64,000 nt of DNA, from NCBI RefSeq assembly GCF_902167145.1, contig NC_050098.1, positions 17,566,501-17,630,500 on the forward strand. The letters are read 5' to 3'. Below the pieces are notes generated by a model, which was given only the letters and a program-made list of their open reading frames with translations, had not been told where the DNA came from and searched no databases. Both the position numbers and the translations under genes were made by a program. Below are positions 43,079 through 55,304 of the stretch, piece after piece (the first letter of the stretch is position 1; every line of letters begins with the position of its first letter). The stretch comes from Zea mays. Taxonomy: Eukaryota > Streptophyta > Magnoliopsida > Poales > Poaceae.

Positions 43079-45910
43079 ATGGCCCAGCTGTTGCACCATC
43101 AGGATTCTGCATTCTACAGCAAGGAATTGCACGGGTGCCGGTGGGGTATTCTTCAATTCTTTGGGTTTCGCCGTCGCCTACGGTCCACAAAGATGCTCTC
43201 TGACAAGAGACATGGTCAGGAGAAAAACAGCCGTGGTAAGTTATTGAGTCCTTAGTTCTCTGTTTTTCTTTTTGTGAAACGGACTTAAATACTAGCATAG
43301 GTATTGAAAATTCATGTGTCTAAAACTATTTTTGTTTGACTACCAAGACAACTGGCGAATCTAATGATTCAAAGTAGATAAACTGTTTATAGTTTGACTT
43401 TTACAGTGTACTGATCTTGATTTGTCCTTAAGTGTAACTTAACTAAAACTTTGCTTTGTGTTCGTATGCATGAATAAAACAATGCATATAATGCTCAGAA
43501 TCTAATGCTATTTATCTTACGATACAGGAAGTAGACGCCGAAGCAGCTCCTATGCTCCATTGAAGAACGAAGACAGTGCAATTCTGGATGATGAGGAAAA
43601 CACTGAGGTATATCAGGTAACGTATCCTTGAATTTCAGATTGACTTTCTTTTTTCTTGAATAGTACTTATTGTTATTACTCTATTGATCCCCTATATTCA
43701 CTTCCTACATGTTGCTTGATGGTTAAGCACTTGAATTTAATGCATTACCATGCTCTATGCTTATCTGTTTCCCTTTAGTTCAAACCAGTACTAACTTGTC
43801 TGAACTGTGTCCGCCTTCTGCGAATTAGCTACTACTTGTATGCATTTATTGTGTTTTTTTAGCTGTGGAGTTAGTATATCTGATACTTATTTGGATATAG
43901 TGTTCAATACAAAGCAGTTTATAGAAGTTACTTCTTCCAAACCCTACATACAGTTGTACACGCACAGCTAATTCATCTGAAGATCAATCCCCCTTATTCC
44001 TTTAATTTCTTCTAACTCAGGTTACAAAAAAACAGAAGGCCTCAAAAAGGAATTCTGGCAAGTCTAGTTTGAGGTCCTTGATTCTAACGAAGTTATATGG
44101 AAAGGAAGGCCAGAAAGAGAAGATGCTTCCGGTTGCACCAAAGCTACTCCGCACTATTTCGATACACTATCTGGAAAGCAATGAATACGTTCTTGACGGC
44201 GAATCCACTTCGAGCGGCGATGGTTCTTCAAACAGTACTAAGCCGCCGATGCAAAATGCTGGCGATATGATGAATCTGCACCATGCTACATCTAGCGTCC
44301 CAGATGGCTGTGGTGTCGATTCAAGCTCCTCACTTCTCCTAAAGATAGACGACGTCCGTACGAAGCGAAAGAAGAGCCACCGTAGCATTTCGATGGACGG
44401 GATTCTTCACAAGGTCCCCTATGGGAAGAAGGTGTCCGGAGATGTGATCAGTGAAGGTCTCCCCCGATCAGCCTCTGCCACGTACGATAGGGACGGCGCG
44501 AAACCTTACTTTGGTGGTGCTGCTGCAAAGAGGCATGCAAACCAAGGGTTTCGGCGTTCACGTTCCCTCAGTGAATCCTGGGAAAACTACTCGCGCCTAC
44601 TTGATTCCATCTCGAGTGGTGAGTCCAAAAGAACACTGGCCAGCTCTAAGTCTACCAGGGATCATTCCCTAGATGGCCCTGTCGCGAGTACTTCATTGCA
44701 AAGAACTTCTGAAGCCTTGAGGTCTCAAGGTCTGGGTAAACGTGATGAGAACCTCGTGACTGCAGAAGATGCGTTGGCGCCACATGTTCAAGAGAAAACT
44801 GGTGAAGTTGCTAAGGGTCAGAGCTCCAGCGATACGATGGTCGCTGGTGGCTCTGAAAATCCTGCTTTACCTGACGAGCACGTTGACGACAAAGCTGAAG
44901 AAAACACATGCGCTGCTCCTTCACCTTCAGAAGCTGTCGGTATCTCAGAAGAACAGGCAGTGAGTCGTGACGGTAACAGTCAGACTCCCTCACCTGAAGT
45001 TGGCATACCAGAAGAACATTCTGCAGAAGCTTATGATGATGGTGATGGTCAGATCCACTCGTCAACACAGGCTGCTGATGCATATGCTGCTCTGTCTTCA
45101 GAGGAGACCACCGTTTCAGAAGAACGTACTCCAGTTTCTCATGGCAACCAAACGCACCCGTTCCATACTTCAGAGCCAACAGAAGGTACTTCTTGTGCTC
45201 CTTGCCCCAGTCACGAATTTGAACCAGACGTAAGCCTAAGCTGTGGCCAAGAAACTGAAAGCCCAGTGTCTGTTCTTGCAGGTACGTTGTTGGACTTGGA
45301 CCCAAGAGTTGTCCATTCAAATGACGCTGACGCTTCAACCGGCATCGCTGCCGTAGAACAAGAAAGCGGCTTCGACGGCCTCCAAGTAGACCCAAGGCAC
45401 GAGACCGAGTTCCGCTACGTGAAGGAGATATTCAGAAAGTCGAGCTTCAGCACCGAGACGCTGTTCGACGAATGGTGCTCACAGAACATCAGTGTCCTCC
45501 AGGAAGCGGATTGCCAGCACTACGAGGCCGCCGCGGCGTCGTACGACCTGTCGGCGGACATGTCGGCCGAGCAGCTGCTCCTGTTCGACCTGACGAACGA
45601 AGGCCTGCTGGACATCTACAGGAGGCACTCCGTCTCCAGGTCTAGGCTCTCCTGGTTCTCGTCTTTCGACCGGCCGAGACCTGTGGGGAGCCGTGCGCTC
45701 GGGGAGCTGTGGTCTGGGCTGAGCCTCCGTCTGGACGGACGGCGGCCACGGGCCAGCGTCCACGTCGACGCGGTTCTGTCGAGCGACCTAGCGAAGAGCG
45801 ACCCCTGGACGGATTTCCCGCGGGGCGCTGAGCGTCTGGGGAGCAGGCTGGCGGACTCTGTGTTTGACGAGCTTCTGAGTGAGCTCGTTCAGCAGCTCGC
45901 GGAGCTTTGA
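43079..45910 (+). CDS. DUF4378-domain protein, three coding exons, 711 residues
   Basis: The coding exons are 43079-43235, 43528-43616 and 44021-45910, with CAG acceptors and GTAAG/GTAAC donors. The phases join (157+89+1890 nt = 712 codons including TGA). The start ATG at 43079 is the first in this frame in exon 2; the frame is closed by TGA at 42989. The N-terminus (about 50 residues) is basic, with FFGFRRRLRSTK. A long Ser/Glu-rich, presumably disordered middle has basic patches (KKSHRSISMDG near 44370). The C-terminal DUF4378 domain spans about residues 545-711 (FRYVKEIFRKSSF, LFDEWC, LLLFDLTNEGLLDIYRR, FDELLSELVQQLAEL). Plant proteins of this type include LONGIFOLIA/TRM relatives linked to microtubules, but the specific function here is unknown. 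No damage was seen, and it looks like a live gene. Confidence 0.85.
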
Positions 45911-46700
45911 GTGCGGGCAACAAGGCGTCTGTTTTTTTGTGCCTATTTTTCGTGTTTAGGGGGGTTCTATATTGTAGGTACTAGTTCATTTCTTTTTTAG
46001 GACAAGATAATCTGGGGATTATTGTTGTTGTTATTAGGTCTTAGGAATTCAATTCGTGTGCTGGAAAAGTTTTGCCTGATGCACTGATGGGTGCTAGTGT
46101 AAGTGCTGACTGAAAGAGCAACATTTGTACGTACACCTTCGAGAGAGAGAGAGAAAAAAAATGTATGTATATATAGTCTTGGAAATGAAGGTTACGAAAT
46201 AGAAATTTGTGGAGCAGGCAAAGGTGAAAGTGAAACGCGAAAAGAAACGATTGAAAGTGAAACGCGAAAAGAAATTTCTGGTCCCAAGTCACCTGCCATA
46301 CTGAACACGATTGATCGCAGAAAGAAACGCGTTCTGGTCTAGACTGACAGGTTCCGCTGATCATGTGTACTCCTACGTGCATTACAGTTACAAGTACAGT
46401 AGAGAAGGCTCTGGAGTCATCCTGATCATGACGATTCACAAATATCTGCTGTCAGTGTCATGTTTGATGCGTGCATTAGGATCTTCGAATTGTATATATA
46501 AACTAGATTATATACAGAGTACGTACTTCGTTCTCCCACTTCGAAAATTATTCACAGTTTTGGAGCTGGAGCCGTGCGGTGCGCTCCGTGGCTCAAGAAA
46601 CTTCGAGCTCCTTGGAAGGCCGCTCTCTATCCACTCCCAAGCCGACTACCAACTTCAGGTTAAAGTATTCGAAGATGTCTGCTTCTCTTCACTCTAGCCT
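45911..46700 (+). other. 3' flank of the DUF4378 gene
   Basis: The likely 3'UTR runs from 45911. It contains a (GA)n run at 46139-46152 and a 27-bp direct repeat GTGAAAGTGAAACGCGAAAAGAAA at 46224 and 46251. No further gene was recognised. Confidence 0.45.
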
Positions 46701-48447
46701 ATCATGTACCCCCTCTGTCATTTAGAACAACAACATTGTCTCTAAAAAAATATAGTTTTGAGACTTTGACCAATGTATTTTTTTTGTTAAAATACAAATA
46801 AACTCTTATCACATTATATACTTTTGTAAATGTACTCTTTAATATAAATCGGTGCACATGACTATTAGATTTCAAAACTAAATAACAAAACAATTATTTA
46901 TAGTTAATTTTTTTCAAGTTTGACTTAAACCTTGTACAAAATGACTTATAATTTAGACAAGAGGAGATTACAAAAATACTTCTTCTATTCCATGTTAAGA
47001 GAGATTTCATTACTATGATTTAATTAAGGAAAAACAAGTACCCTTTCGTATATAAGAAGAAATCGAGTGACTAAAAAATGGAGGTACTCTCATTCGTTTG
47101 TGACACCATTGTACTAACAGAGCAAATAATAGAGAGAGGGTTGGTCTGGAATGTTTATAATAAAGCGCTAACACAACAAAATGCAACATAATATAGAGAA
47201 AATCTGATTGTAATCCTTTATATGGTGGATGATTCTATACAAGTACGAGTAAACTTTGCATACTCAGATGATTTCAAAGCTAGCGAATGAAAAAAAAAAC
47301 ATTGCTAACCGTTGCGACCCTTGTGATGTTCTCTAAGGTTCTAAAATTTTGGGAGCCCTCGACTCTAGGTGATTTACCTAGCTGTCGGATTAGGATTAGA
47401 TCAAATCATTCTAGCTCTTTTCTATGCTACTCTACACCTGTCTTTTATAGTACAAGAGTGGAGAGAGTTATATATTTATATATGGTCCCCATCCAATAAA
47501 GGCCCATAGTTATTATGTCGTACGTGGTGCACGCCTCTGGTTTACCATAGTAACGAATGTGACATATTCCGATGATAGGCACAGGAGTAAATTATTGAAT
47601 ACATCGTAGTTGGTAGTCGTTGTTTTCACACATACTACACAGTGCCTACAAATACAACCACAAACGTGGCTATAGTGATACTTGTTTTACTTCATCGTTA
47701 CTCGTTGCAATAAATATGATGGGTGACTCTTATCTCAACCACGTATACTACAGACGACTGACCTAGTCAGAGACACACACAATGTTGGGACCATCATGCT
47801 TCGAGGTGTCCTAGGGAGCAGGAATGGCGATGTCATCAGCAATGACAGGCAGGGCGTTGTCGGTGGCTAGGTAGGCAAGGAGTGCTAGTGGATAGAGAAG
47901 ACAAGGAGGTTGCTTGGATTTAATCCATACCGACTTCTACTGCTTATACAATATTTTGTCTCTATGAATTGCAGCTGCAGCAGTCCGAATAGTTGGCTTT
48001 AAGCTAAAGTGAACAAGAAACGAGCAAGGTCTAAAGGTCAGAGTATAAACATGCTCGGAGTCACGCGTGGGAGGGAGTACACTAGAGAGGGAGAACCACT
48101 TCGGTGGGTCCGAGGGTAGGACGACAATAATGAGGTATGGGCAAAAATTCGTTGGATACTGGGTCTATACAATTGGCACATGCAAGCCTACAAACATATG
48201 ACTCAGTCCAGCTTGACAAAATCATTGGCTTGGGACTCCGTGGTCCTCGGCTTGCGGTTGGGATTCAATGGACTTCAGATTTACTCGATGCACCGGTCAC
48301 AGGGTGCTATATAAACTAGGGCTATGGGTCGGCATAGAAGGTCAATGCCTTCTACCTTGCATAAACCCTAGCGGCCATATTGTACCTAGACATCGATCAA
48401 TCTAAGCACTCTAGTGATCGAAATCCTGCTAACTTATGGCGTCACCG
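46701..48447. other. Intergenic, AT-rich, with possible MITE and LTR relics
   Basis: 46708-46975 starts with CCCCCTCTGTCATTT and is AT-rich like a decayed Stowaway-type MITE. Around 48340-48440 the phrases 'taaaccctagcggccat', 'ttgtacctagacatcgatc' and 'gtgatcgaaatcc' look like the end of a gypsy-type LTR and leader. I could not delimit either and see no gene. Confidence 0.35.
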
Positions 48448-48955
48448 TAGGGGTGGACAAAATACCCGATACCCAAATCCTGAACCCGCATCTGAAGTAA
48501 CCGAACCCAAAATATTGAATCACAATTTCAGATAGCAATTGTAAAAACCCAAATTTAGTTTGGGTAGGTCGGGTGATGTTACCCTGTATCCGAATTACCC
48601 AAAGTATAAATACATGAAGTGGGGTCAATGTAATATAGATATATTATTTGGAACAAATTAATATAGATTTATGCTAACTTGATAATTAATTTGTTGTTAG
48701 TTAATATGCAGATATGATGTGCTTTGAAAAACAATCGTTTATTGCTTTAAAAGCTACCAGAATTCTTTCAAAACGATTGGTTTTATGAGTTTTAGGTAGA
48801 TCGGATAAAACGCAGACCTGAATTATTGGGTATCTGAAATTTCGGGTAACATTTTTTAGGGACAGAATTCAGGTAGCAGTTTTTTATAGCATGAGTTTTC
48901 AATTACCTGAATTACCCGATCCGAATATTTTGATTCACTCATATGCCCAGGCCTA
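48448..48955. mobile_element. hAT-like nonautonomous element (508 bp)
   Basis: The ends TAGGGGTGGACA and TGCCCAGGCCTA form an imperfect 12-bp inverted repeat (9 of 12). The inside near both ends has ACCCGA/CGGGTA-rich stretches (e.g. TACCCGATACCC and TTACCCGATCC). TAGGGGTGG termini are known for plant hAT elements. The 8-bp flanks do not match, so it is old or the ends are mis-set. Confidence 0.5.
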
Positions 48956-49002
48956 GAAAACGGACTTAGTCACGCCAACGACGCTTAGACTGACCGCAAA
49001 GG

Positions 49003-49346
49003 CTGCCCCTACGCAGCCCCCTCCCCTTGCATGGCGCGTGCAGGGGGCGCTCCACGCGCGCAGCGGTGCCCCCTGCACCGCCCTCTAGCCCGCCGTCCTC
49101 CTCTCTCTCCCCCTCAATCTAGCGTGTCACCGTTCATCACCCTAAACACTGTGCTGTGGGTCCACGAGTAATTGTTAGTACATAAAAAATTGATAGTTGG
49201 TATAGAAAATGATATTTTATAATGGTAGTGGGGTATAGGGGGAGTATTTAGGGGGAACCGCTGCGGAAGATGGAAAAATAGGGGAAAAATAGGGGGGGAA
49301 AGTGATATAGGGGGAAAAATTTAGAGGTAACGGTTGCAGACAGCCT
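49003..49346. mobile_element. Possible MITE with GGCTG ends
   Basis: Starts GGCTGCCCCTACGCAGCCC and ends GGTTGCAGACAGCC. There is weak terminal inversion and G-run rich internal sequence (TAGGGGGAGTATTTAGGGGG). No coding. Tentative. Confidence 0.35.
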
Positions 49347-51350
49347 TATCCCTGGTCAGGTGACCGAGAGCCTGGACGGCAAGATGCCCTACCGCTGAGG
49401 ACGCAAATCAGCTTGGCCAACCTTGCCCTTAATGAAGGGCAAGAATGTATGTTTATCTTTATGTTGATTAGTTAGTCCTTTCCGAGATTAGACTACTTCA
49501 CTGCCCTTGATTTGTTAAGATCTCATGTTAGTGAGTTAAACACAGTTAGATTAGATCCTTTAATTTCTAGTGGATAATAAGACCGCTATTTCTGTCACTA
49601 GATACATGACTTTTGGTATATAATTAAATTATATATTGTATCTAGATAAAATTGTAGAATAATATATTTAGATAATTTGAAATATCTTCTAATCTAGAAC
49701 GTGGAACAGAGGCGGCACTCACATATGACAAACGTATGATAAACCGAGACTAAAAGTAGCCTTTTTAGTCTACTAGCACAGTGCCCGTGCGTTGCAACGG
49801 GATCATATAATAGCTCGATAACTTATATATATAAATGTGTGTTATACTGTTATGAGATGGAGGACGACATCCACGAGCCGTCCGGGATGACGTTGAAGAG
49901 AAACTCGGACTTGTGACGCACGAGCACTCACCTAGTAGTGTAATATACAAGATTTAATAAGACAATTTAAAAGAAAAAAAATTCAAGAATAATCTTTCAT
50001 AGACTACTGTAAATTCATGACTAAAAGCTCACTGTAATTGACTTGCTTGAAGAACACAATAATACTACTGTGAATATGTGATACAACTTAATTACAGTAG
50101 TAAAATTACATCTGATGTTGTATTTGTAAAAAAAATATTTTTTCAGAGTTCAAAGCCAACAACTAAACTCAAAGGTTACAAGGTACAACGAACCTTACTA
50201 TTCAGATTATTAATATAAAAACTTAAGACAGGTGTAATCCTCAAATAAGCATAAGCAATGTGTATAGGAATTTTAGACATAATGGTGCCTACCACATGCT
50301 TTAGTATTCAGATTATTAACACAAACTCATGACATAATGATAAAAAAATATTAACACACAAATATGGACATAATGTTGTTTAGGAATTTCAGACATATAT
50401 AGAGGTCAAATAGAGGAATTTCAGACAATGAACAATTATCATCATCAATAGGCTAGAGTTCAAATTCTTAATATATGCTTGACATATAATAGTGCCTCTA
50501 GCAGTGTCGCCTTAGTTTAAAAGCAATAATATGGCATAGAGAGGAGAGGAGAGAAGAGAAGAGAGGAAATAAACAATATCTATTGTTTTCTATATAAACT
50601 CACAAAGTTATATATATTCCAATCCCATGGAGAGATGAGGGGAGGAGAGCTACAAAAACCAATCATGTTCTGTTTCTCCTTTCACACCTAACCCTATGCA
50701 ACAGCATATTCATCCAAGAAACCAACAACCTGTAACATATCCCTTATTATCCTACCCATTACAAACTTGTCATTAAAATTAAATTCAGTACTGACTAATA
50801 TTATCTCGATCAATCTTCAAGGACATCGAGCTCGATTTTGCTATGCCACAGAGAATGGTGCATGTGGACCCTTCTTCCTTATATGCATCAGGTGGTCTAA
50901 AGTTGGCTTTAACCTTTAGCCCACCTTACATTAGAGATTTGGACATCAAAAGAAAGCTAAAACATTCTAAAGCTTTTAGATCTCTAAGTTTAGAAGAGGG
51001 AGGCAAACATGCCCTAGAATATTGGAGATCGCAACTGCTGCTATCACCAAGTAACACACTAAGATATCGAAGACCGCAACTGCTGCTATCACCGTTTAAA
51101 GTACAGGATTCAGTGGTGGTGCTTTTGCTTCTACCTTAACAACTAAGATCTCAATCCATCTTAATTTGTCCAACCGTACTCTGAATGAAAAAAAGAAATC
51201 GTATTTCAGGAATGATTGACGAGTTAGCATAATGCAGGTTCAGAACCTTTGGTTATTTCCAAAATAAAGACTTGCATGTATGGCTATAACAATTTATACT
51301 TTTAAAAATGGATACTTATTGAGACCTAATAACCACATTTAGCTAGCTTA
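49347..51350. other. Intergenic AT-rich region
   Basis: It contains the grass repeat phrase GCCCGTGCGTTGCAACGGG at 49783-49801, itself a near-palindrome, and a (GGAGA)n run near 50538-50565. A 98-codon plus frame at 50843-51139 contains a short duplicated block (GCAACTGCTGCTATCACC) and matches nothing I know. No supported gene. Confidence 0.45.
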
Positions 51351-51355
51351 GCAGG

Positions 51356-52610
51356 TGAAAGGGAATTAGGCTTACACCTATTTCCTAATTGATTTTGGTG
51401 GTTGAATTGTCCAACACAAATAATTGGACTAACTAGTTTGCTCTAGTTTATAAGTTCTACAGGTGCCAAAGGTTCACAATAAGCCAATAAAAAGACCAAG
51501 AAAAAGGGTTCAAACAAAAGAGCAAAGGGACAACCGAAGACACCCTGGTCTGGCGCACCGGACTGTCCGGTGTGCCACCGGACAGTGTCCAGTGCACCAG
51601 GTTACTCAAAGCTGAACTCTTCACCTTCGAGAATTTTCAGAGGGCTCCGCTATAATTCACCGGACTGTCCGGTGCCCCAAGGAAGAGCAACTCTGAATTC
51701 GCCAGCTTCGAGAATCCGCTCCGTTATAATTCATCGGACATGTCCGGTGCACACCGGACTGTCCGGTGAGCCAGCGGAGCAACGGCTACTTCGACGCCAA
51801 CGGTCACCTGCATAGGCATTAAATGCGCGCCAGAGCGCGCAGAGGGCAGGCACGCGCGAGTCGGCGCACCGGACAGTCTACAGTACCTGTTCGGTGCACC
51901 ACCGGACAGCCAGGCGACCCCACCAGTCAGAGCTCCAACGATCGAACCCTAACGGCCGGGTGACGTGGCTGGCGCACCGGACTGTCCGGTGCGCCATGCG
52001 ACAGCAGCCTTCACCAAACGGCTAGTTTGGTGGTTGGGGCTATAAATACCCCCAACCACCCCACATTCAAGTCATCCAAGTTTCCACCTTCCAACTACTT
52101 ACAAGAGTTCTAGCATTCAATTCTAGACACACCAAAGTGATCAAATCCTCTCCAATCCCACACAAAGCTTTAGTGACTAGTGAGAGAGATTTGTTGTGTT
52201 CTTTTGAGCTCTTGCGCTTGGATTGCTTCTTTTTCTTTCTCATTTGTTATTGTAATCAAAACTCAATTGTAACCAAGGCAAGAGACACCAATTGTGTGGT
52301 GGTCCTTGCGGGGAAGTTTTGTTCCCGGTTGATTTGAGAAGAGAAGCTCACTCGATCCGAGGGACCGTTTGAGAGAGGGAAAGGGTTGAAATAGACCCGG
52401 CCTCTGTGGCCTCCTCAACGGGGAGTAGGTTTGCGAGAACCGAACCTCGGTAAAACAAATCCTTGCGTCTTACTTCTTCATTCACTCGCGATTTGTTTTT
52501 GCGCCCTCTCTCGGACTCGTTTATATTTCTAACGCTAACCCGGCTTGTAGTTGTGATTAACTTTGTAAATTTCAGTTTCGCCCTATTCACCCCCCTCTAG
52601 GCGACTTTCA
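51356..52610 (+). repeat. 5' LTR of element D (1255 bp)
   Basis: Starts TGAAAGGGAATTAGG and ends AGGCGACTTTCA. Palindrome sites occur at 51556-51995, e.g. CACCGGACTGTCCGGTG. The TATA box TATAAATA is at 52041-52048. Same family as element C's LTR and the solo LTR at 27714. Confidence 0.92.
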
Positions 52611-52611
52611 A

Positions 52612-52629
52612 TTGGTATCGAAGCCCGGT
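52612..52629 (+). other. Primer binding site of element D
   Basis: TTGGTATCGAAGCCCGGT directly follows the LTR (one spacer base). It resembles the initiator tRNA-Met complement TGGTATCAGAGC with changes after TATC. Confidence 0.75.
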
Positions 52630-52658
52630 GCTTCATTAGAGCCTAACCGCTCGAAGTG

Positions 52659-55292
52659 ATGTCGGGAGATCACGCCAAGAGGGAAATGGAAACCGGCGAC
52701 AAGCCCACTACAAGCCACTGGAAGGCTTCATCGGAAGAGTCCCGCAACAAAGGGAAGGGGGAGGAGAAGAAACCCTCTTCCCACAAGTTGCATCGGAGTG
52801 GTGACAAAAAGAAGAAGATGAGGAAAGTGGTCTACTACGAGACCGACACTTCATCACCATCGACCGTCGGCTCCGACGCGCCGTCCGTTACTTCTAAGCG
52901 CCATGAGCGCAAGAAGTATAGTAAGATTCCCCTACGCTACCCATGTATTTCAAAGCGTACTCCTTTACTCTCCGTTCCATTAGGCAAACCACCGGTTTTT
53001 GACGGTGAAGATTATAACATGTGGAGTGATAAAATGAGGCATCATCTAACCTCACTCCATACAAGCATTTGGAATGTTGAGTTTGGTGTACAGGTACCAT
53101 CCATAGGGGATGAAGACTGCGACTCGGACGAAGTGGCCCAAATCCACCACTTTAACTCCCAAGCCACCACTATACTCCTCGCCTCTCTAAGTCGAGAGGA
53201 GTATAATAAGGTGCAAGGGTTAAAGAGTGCGAAGGAAATTTGGGACGTACTCAAGACCGCGCACGAAGGAGACGAGGTGACAAAGATCACCAAGCAGGAG
53301 ACGATCGAGGGGGAGCTCGGTCGCTTCATGCTTCACCAAGGGGAGGATCCACAAGCTATGTACAACCTCTTGAAGACCTTGGTGAACCAAGTGCGCAACC
53401 TCGGGAGCGAAAAATGGGATGACCATGAGATGGTCAAGGTTATTCTTAGATCCCTCATTTTTCTTAACCCTATGCAAGTTCAATTAATTCGAGGTGATCC
53501 TAGATATAAGCTAATGTCTCCCGAGGAGGTTATAGGAAAATTTGTGAGCTTTGAGCTAATGATTAAAGGCTCAAAGAAAATCATCGAGCAAGGCACCTCC
53601 TCAACGCCCGAAGCACAACCGATGGCATTCAAGGCGACGGAGGAAAAGAAGGAGGAGTCTACATCAAGTAGACAACCCATCAACGCCTCTAAGCTCGACA
53701 ACGAGGAAATGACGCTCATCATCAAGAGCTTCTGCCAAATCCTCAAGCAAAGGAGGGGGAAAGATTACAAGCCCCGCTCCAAGAAAGTTTGCTACAAGTG
53801 TGGTAAGCCCGATCACTTTATTGCCAAATGTCCTATTTCTAGTGACAGTGACAGGGGCGACGACAAGAAGGGGATAAGAAAAGAAAAGAAGAGGTACCAC
53901 AAGAAGAAGGACGGCGATGCCCATGTATGCCGCGAGTGGGACTCCAACGAGAGCTCCACCGACTCCTCCTCCGACGAGGACGCCGCCAACATCGCCGTCA
54001 CCAAGGGACTTCTCTTCCCCAACGTCGACCACAAATGCCTCATGGCAAAGGACGGCAAAAAGAAGAAGGTTAAATCCAAATCCTCCACTAAATATGAATC
54101 CTCTAGTGATGATAATGCTAGTGATGAGGAGGATAATTTGCGTACTCTTTTTGCCAACCTAAACATGCAACAAAAGGAAATATTAAATGAACTAATTAGT
54201 GCGATCCATGAGAAGGATGAACTCTTGGACTCCCAAGAGGACTTCTTAATCAAGGAAAACAAAAAGCATGTTAAGGTTAAAAATGCTTATGCTCTAGAAG
54301 TTGAAAAATGTGAGAAATTAACTAGTGAGCTAAGCACATGCCATGATTTAATTACCAACCTTAGAAATGAAAGTGCTAATTTAAATGCTAAGGTTGATTC
54401 TCATTTTTGTAATGTTTCAATTCCCAATCCTAGAGATGATAATGTTAATTTACTTGCTAAGATTGATGAATTGAATATTTCTCTTAATAGCCTTAGATGT
54501 GAAAATGAAAAATTAATTGCTAAGGCTAAAGATTTTGATGATTGCAATGTCACTATTTCTAACCTTAGAAGTGAAAATGATATATTACATGCTAAGGTTG
54601 TAGAATTAAAATCTTGCAAACCCTCTACATCTACCGTTGAACATGTGTCTATTTGTACTAGATGTAGAGATGTTGATATTGATGCTATTCATGATCACAT
54701 GACCTTAATTAAACAACAAAATGATCATATAGCAAAATTAGATGCTAAAATTGCCGAGCATGACTTAGAAAATGAAAATTTTAAATTTGCTAGAAGCATG
54801 CTCTATAGTGGGAGACGCCCTGGCATCAAGGATGGTATTGGCTTCCAAAAGGGGGACAATGTCAAACTTAATGCCCCTCCTAAGAAATTATCCAACTTTG
54901 TTAAGGGCAAGGCTCCCATGACTCAGGATAACGAGGGTTACATTTTATACCCTGCCGGTTATCCTGAGAGCAAAATTAGGAGAATTCATTCTAGGAAGTC
55001 TCACTCTGGCCCTAATCATGCTTTTATGTATAAGGGTGAGACATCTAGCTCTAGGCAACCAACCCGTGCTAAGTTGTCTAAGAGGAAAACTCCTAATGCA
55101 TCAAATGGTCATGACATTTCATTTAAAACTTTTGATGCATCTTATGTTTTGACTAACAAATCCGACAAGGTAATTGCCAAGTTTGTTGGGGGCAAACACA
55201 AGGGCTCCAAGACTTGTGTTTGGGTACCCAAAGTTCTTGTTTCTAATGCTAAAGGACCCAAAACCATTTGGGTACCTAAAGTCAAGAACTAA
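52659..55292 (+). CDS. gag: Gag polyprotein of element D, uninterrupted (877 residues)
   Basis: ATG at 52659 begins MSGDHAKRE; the GTG just upstream is not needed. The N-terminal region is basic and Ser-rich. A UBN2-type gag core follows (FDGEDYNMWSDKMRHHL near 53000, EIWDVLKTAHEG near 53235, SKEKWDDHE-like to PEEVIGKF). A zinc knuckle C-Y-K-C...H...C lies at about 53790-53830, followed by Lys-rich and Asp/Ser-rich segments. A long Asn/Lys/Leu region (54100-54780) is a likely coiled coil. The tail has two VWVPK-type motifs. It is uninterrupted and ends at TAA 55290-55292. Structural protein of the particle. The element as a whole is truncated, so any product would act only in trans. Confidence 0.9.
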   Translation: MSGDHAKREMETGDKPTTSHWKASSEESRNKGKGEEKKPSSHKLHRSGDKKKKMRKVVYYETDTSSPSTVGSDAPSVTSKRHERKKYSKIPLRYPCISKRTPLLSVPLGKPPVFDGEDYNMWSDKMRHHLTSLHTSIWNVEFGVQVPSIGDEDCDSDEVAQIHHFNSQATTILLASLSREEYNKVQGLKSAKEIWDVLKTAHEGDEVTKITKQETIEGELGRFMLHQGEDPQAMYNLLKTLVNQVRNLGSEKWDDHEMVKVILRSLIFLNPMQVQLIRGDPRYKLMSPEEVIGKFVSFELMIKGSKKIIEQGTSSTPEAQPMAFKATEEKKEESTSSRQPINASKLDNEEMTLIIKSFCQILKQRRGKDYKPRSKKVCYKCGKPDHFIAKCPISSDSDRGDDKKGIRKEKKRYHKKKDGDAHVCREWDSNESSTDSSSDEDAANIAVTKGLLFPNVDHKCLMAKDGKKKKVKSKSSTKYESSSDDNASDEEDNLRTLFANLNMQQKEILNELISAIHEKDELLDSQEDFLIKENKKHVKVKNAYALEVEKCEKLTSELSTCHDLITNLRNESANLNAKVDSHFCNVSIPNPRDDNVNLLAKIDELNISLNSLRCENEKLIAKAKDFDDCNVTISNLRSENDILHAKVVELKSCKPSTSTVEHVSICTRCRDVDIDAIHDHMTLIKQQNDHIAKLDAKIAEHDLENENFKFARSMLYSGRRPGIKDGIGFQKGDNVKLNAPPKKLSNFVKGKAPMTQDNEGYILYPAGYPESKIRRIHSRKSHSGPNHAFMYKGETSSSRQPTRAKLSKRKTPNASNGHDISFKTFDASYVLTNKSDKVIAKFVGGKHKGSKTCVWVPKVLVSNAKGPKTIWVPKVKN

Positions 55293-55304
55293 AATTGTTT
55301 TGTA

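Noticed and set aside
44811..45395. 194-codon minus-strand frame
   Set aside because: Antisense shadow of the DUF4378 coding exon.
50843..51139. 98-codon frame as a gene
   Set aside because: No known similarity, contains a short duplicated block, and has no clear promoter or splice context.
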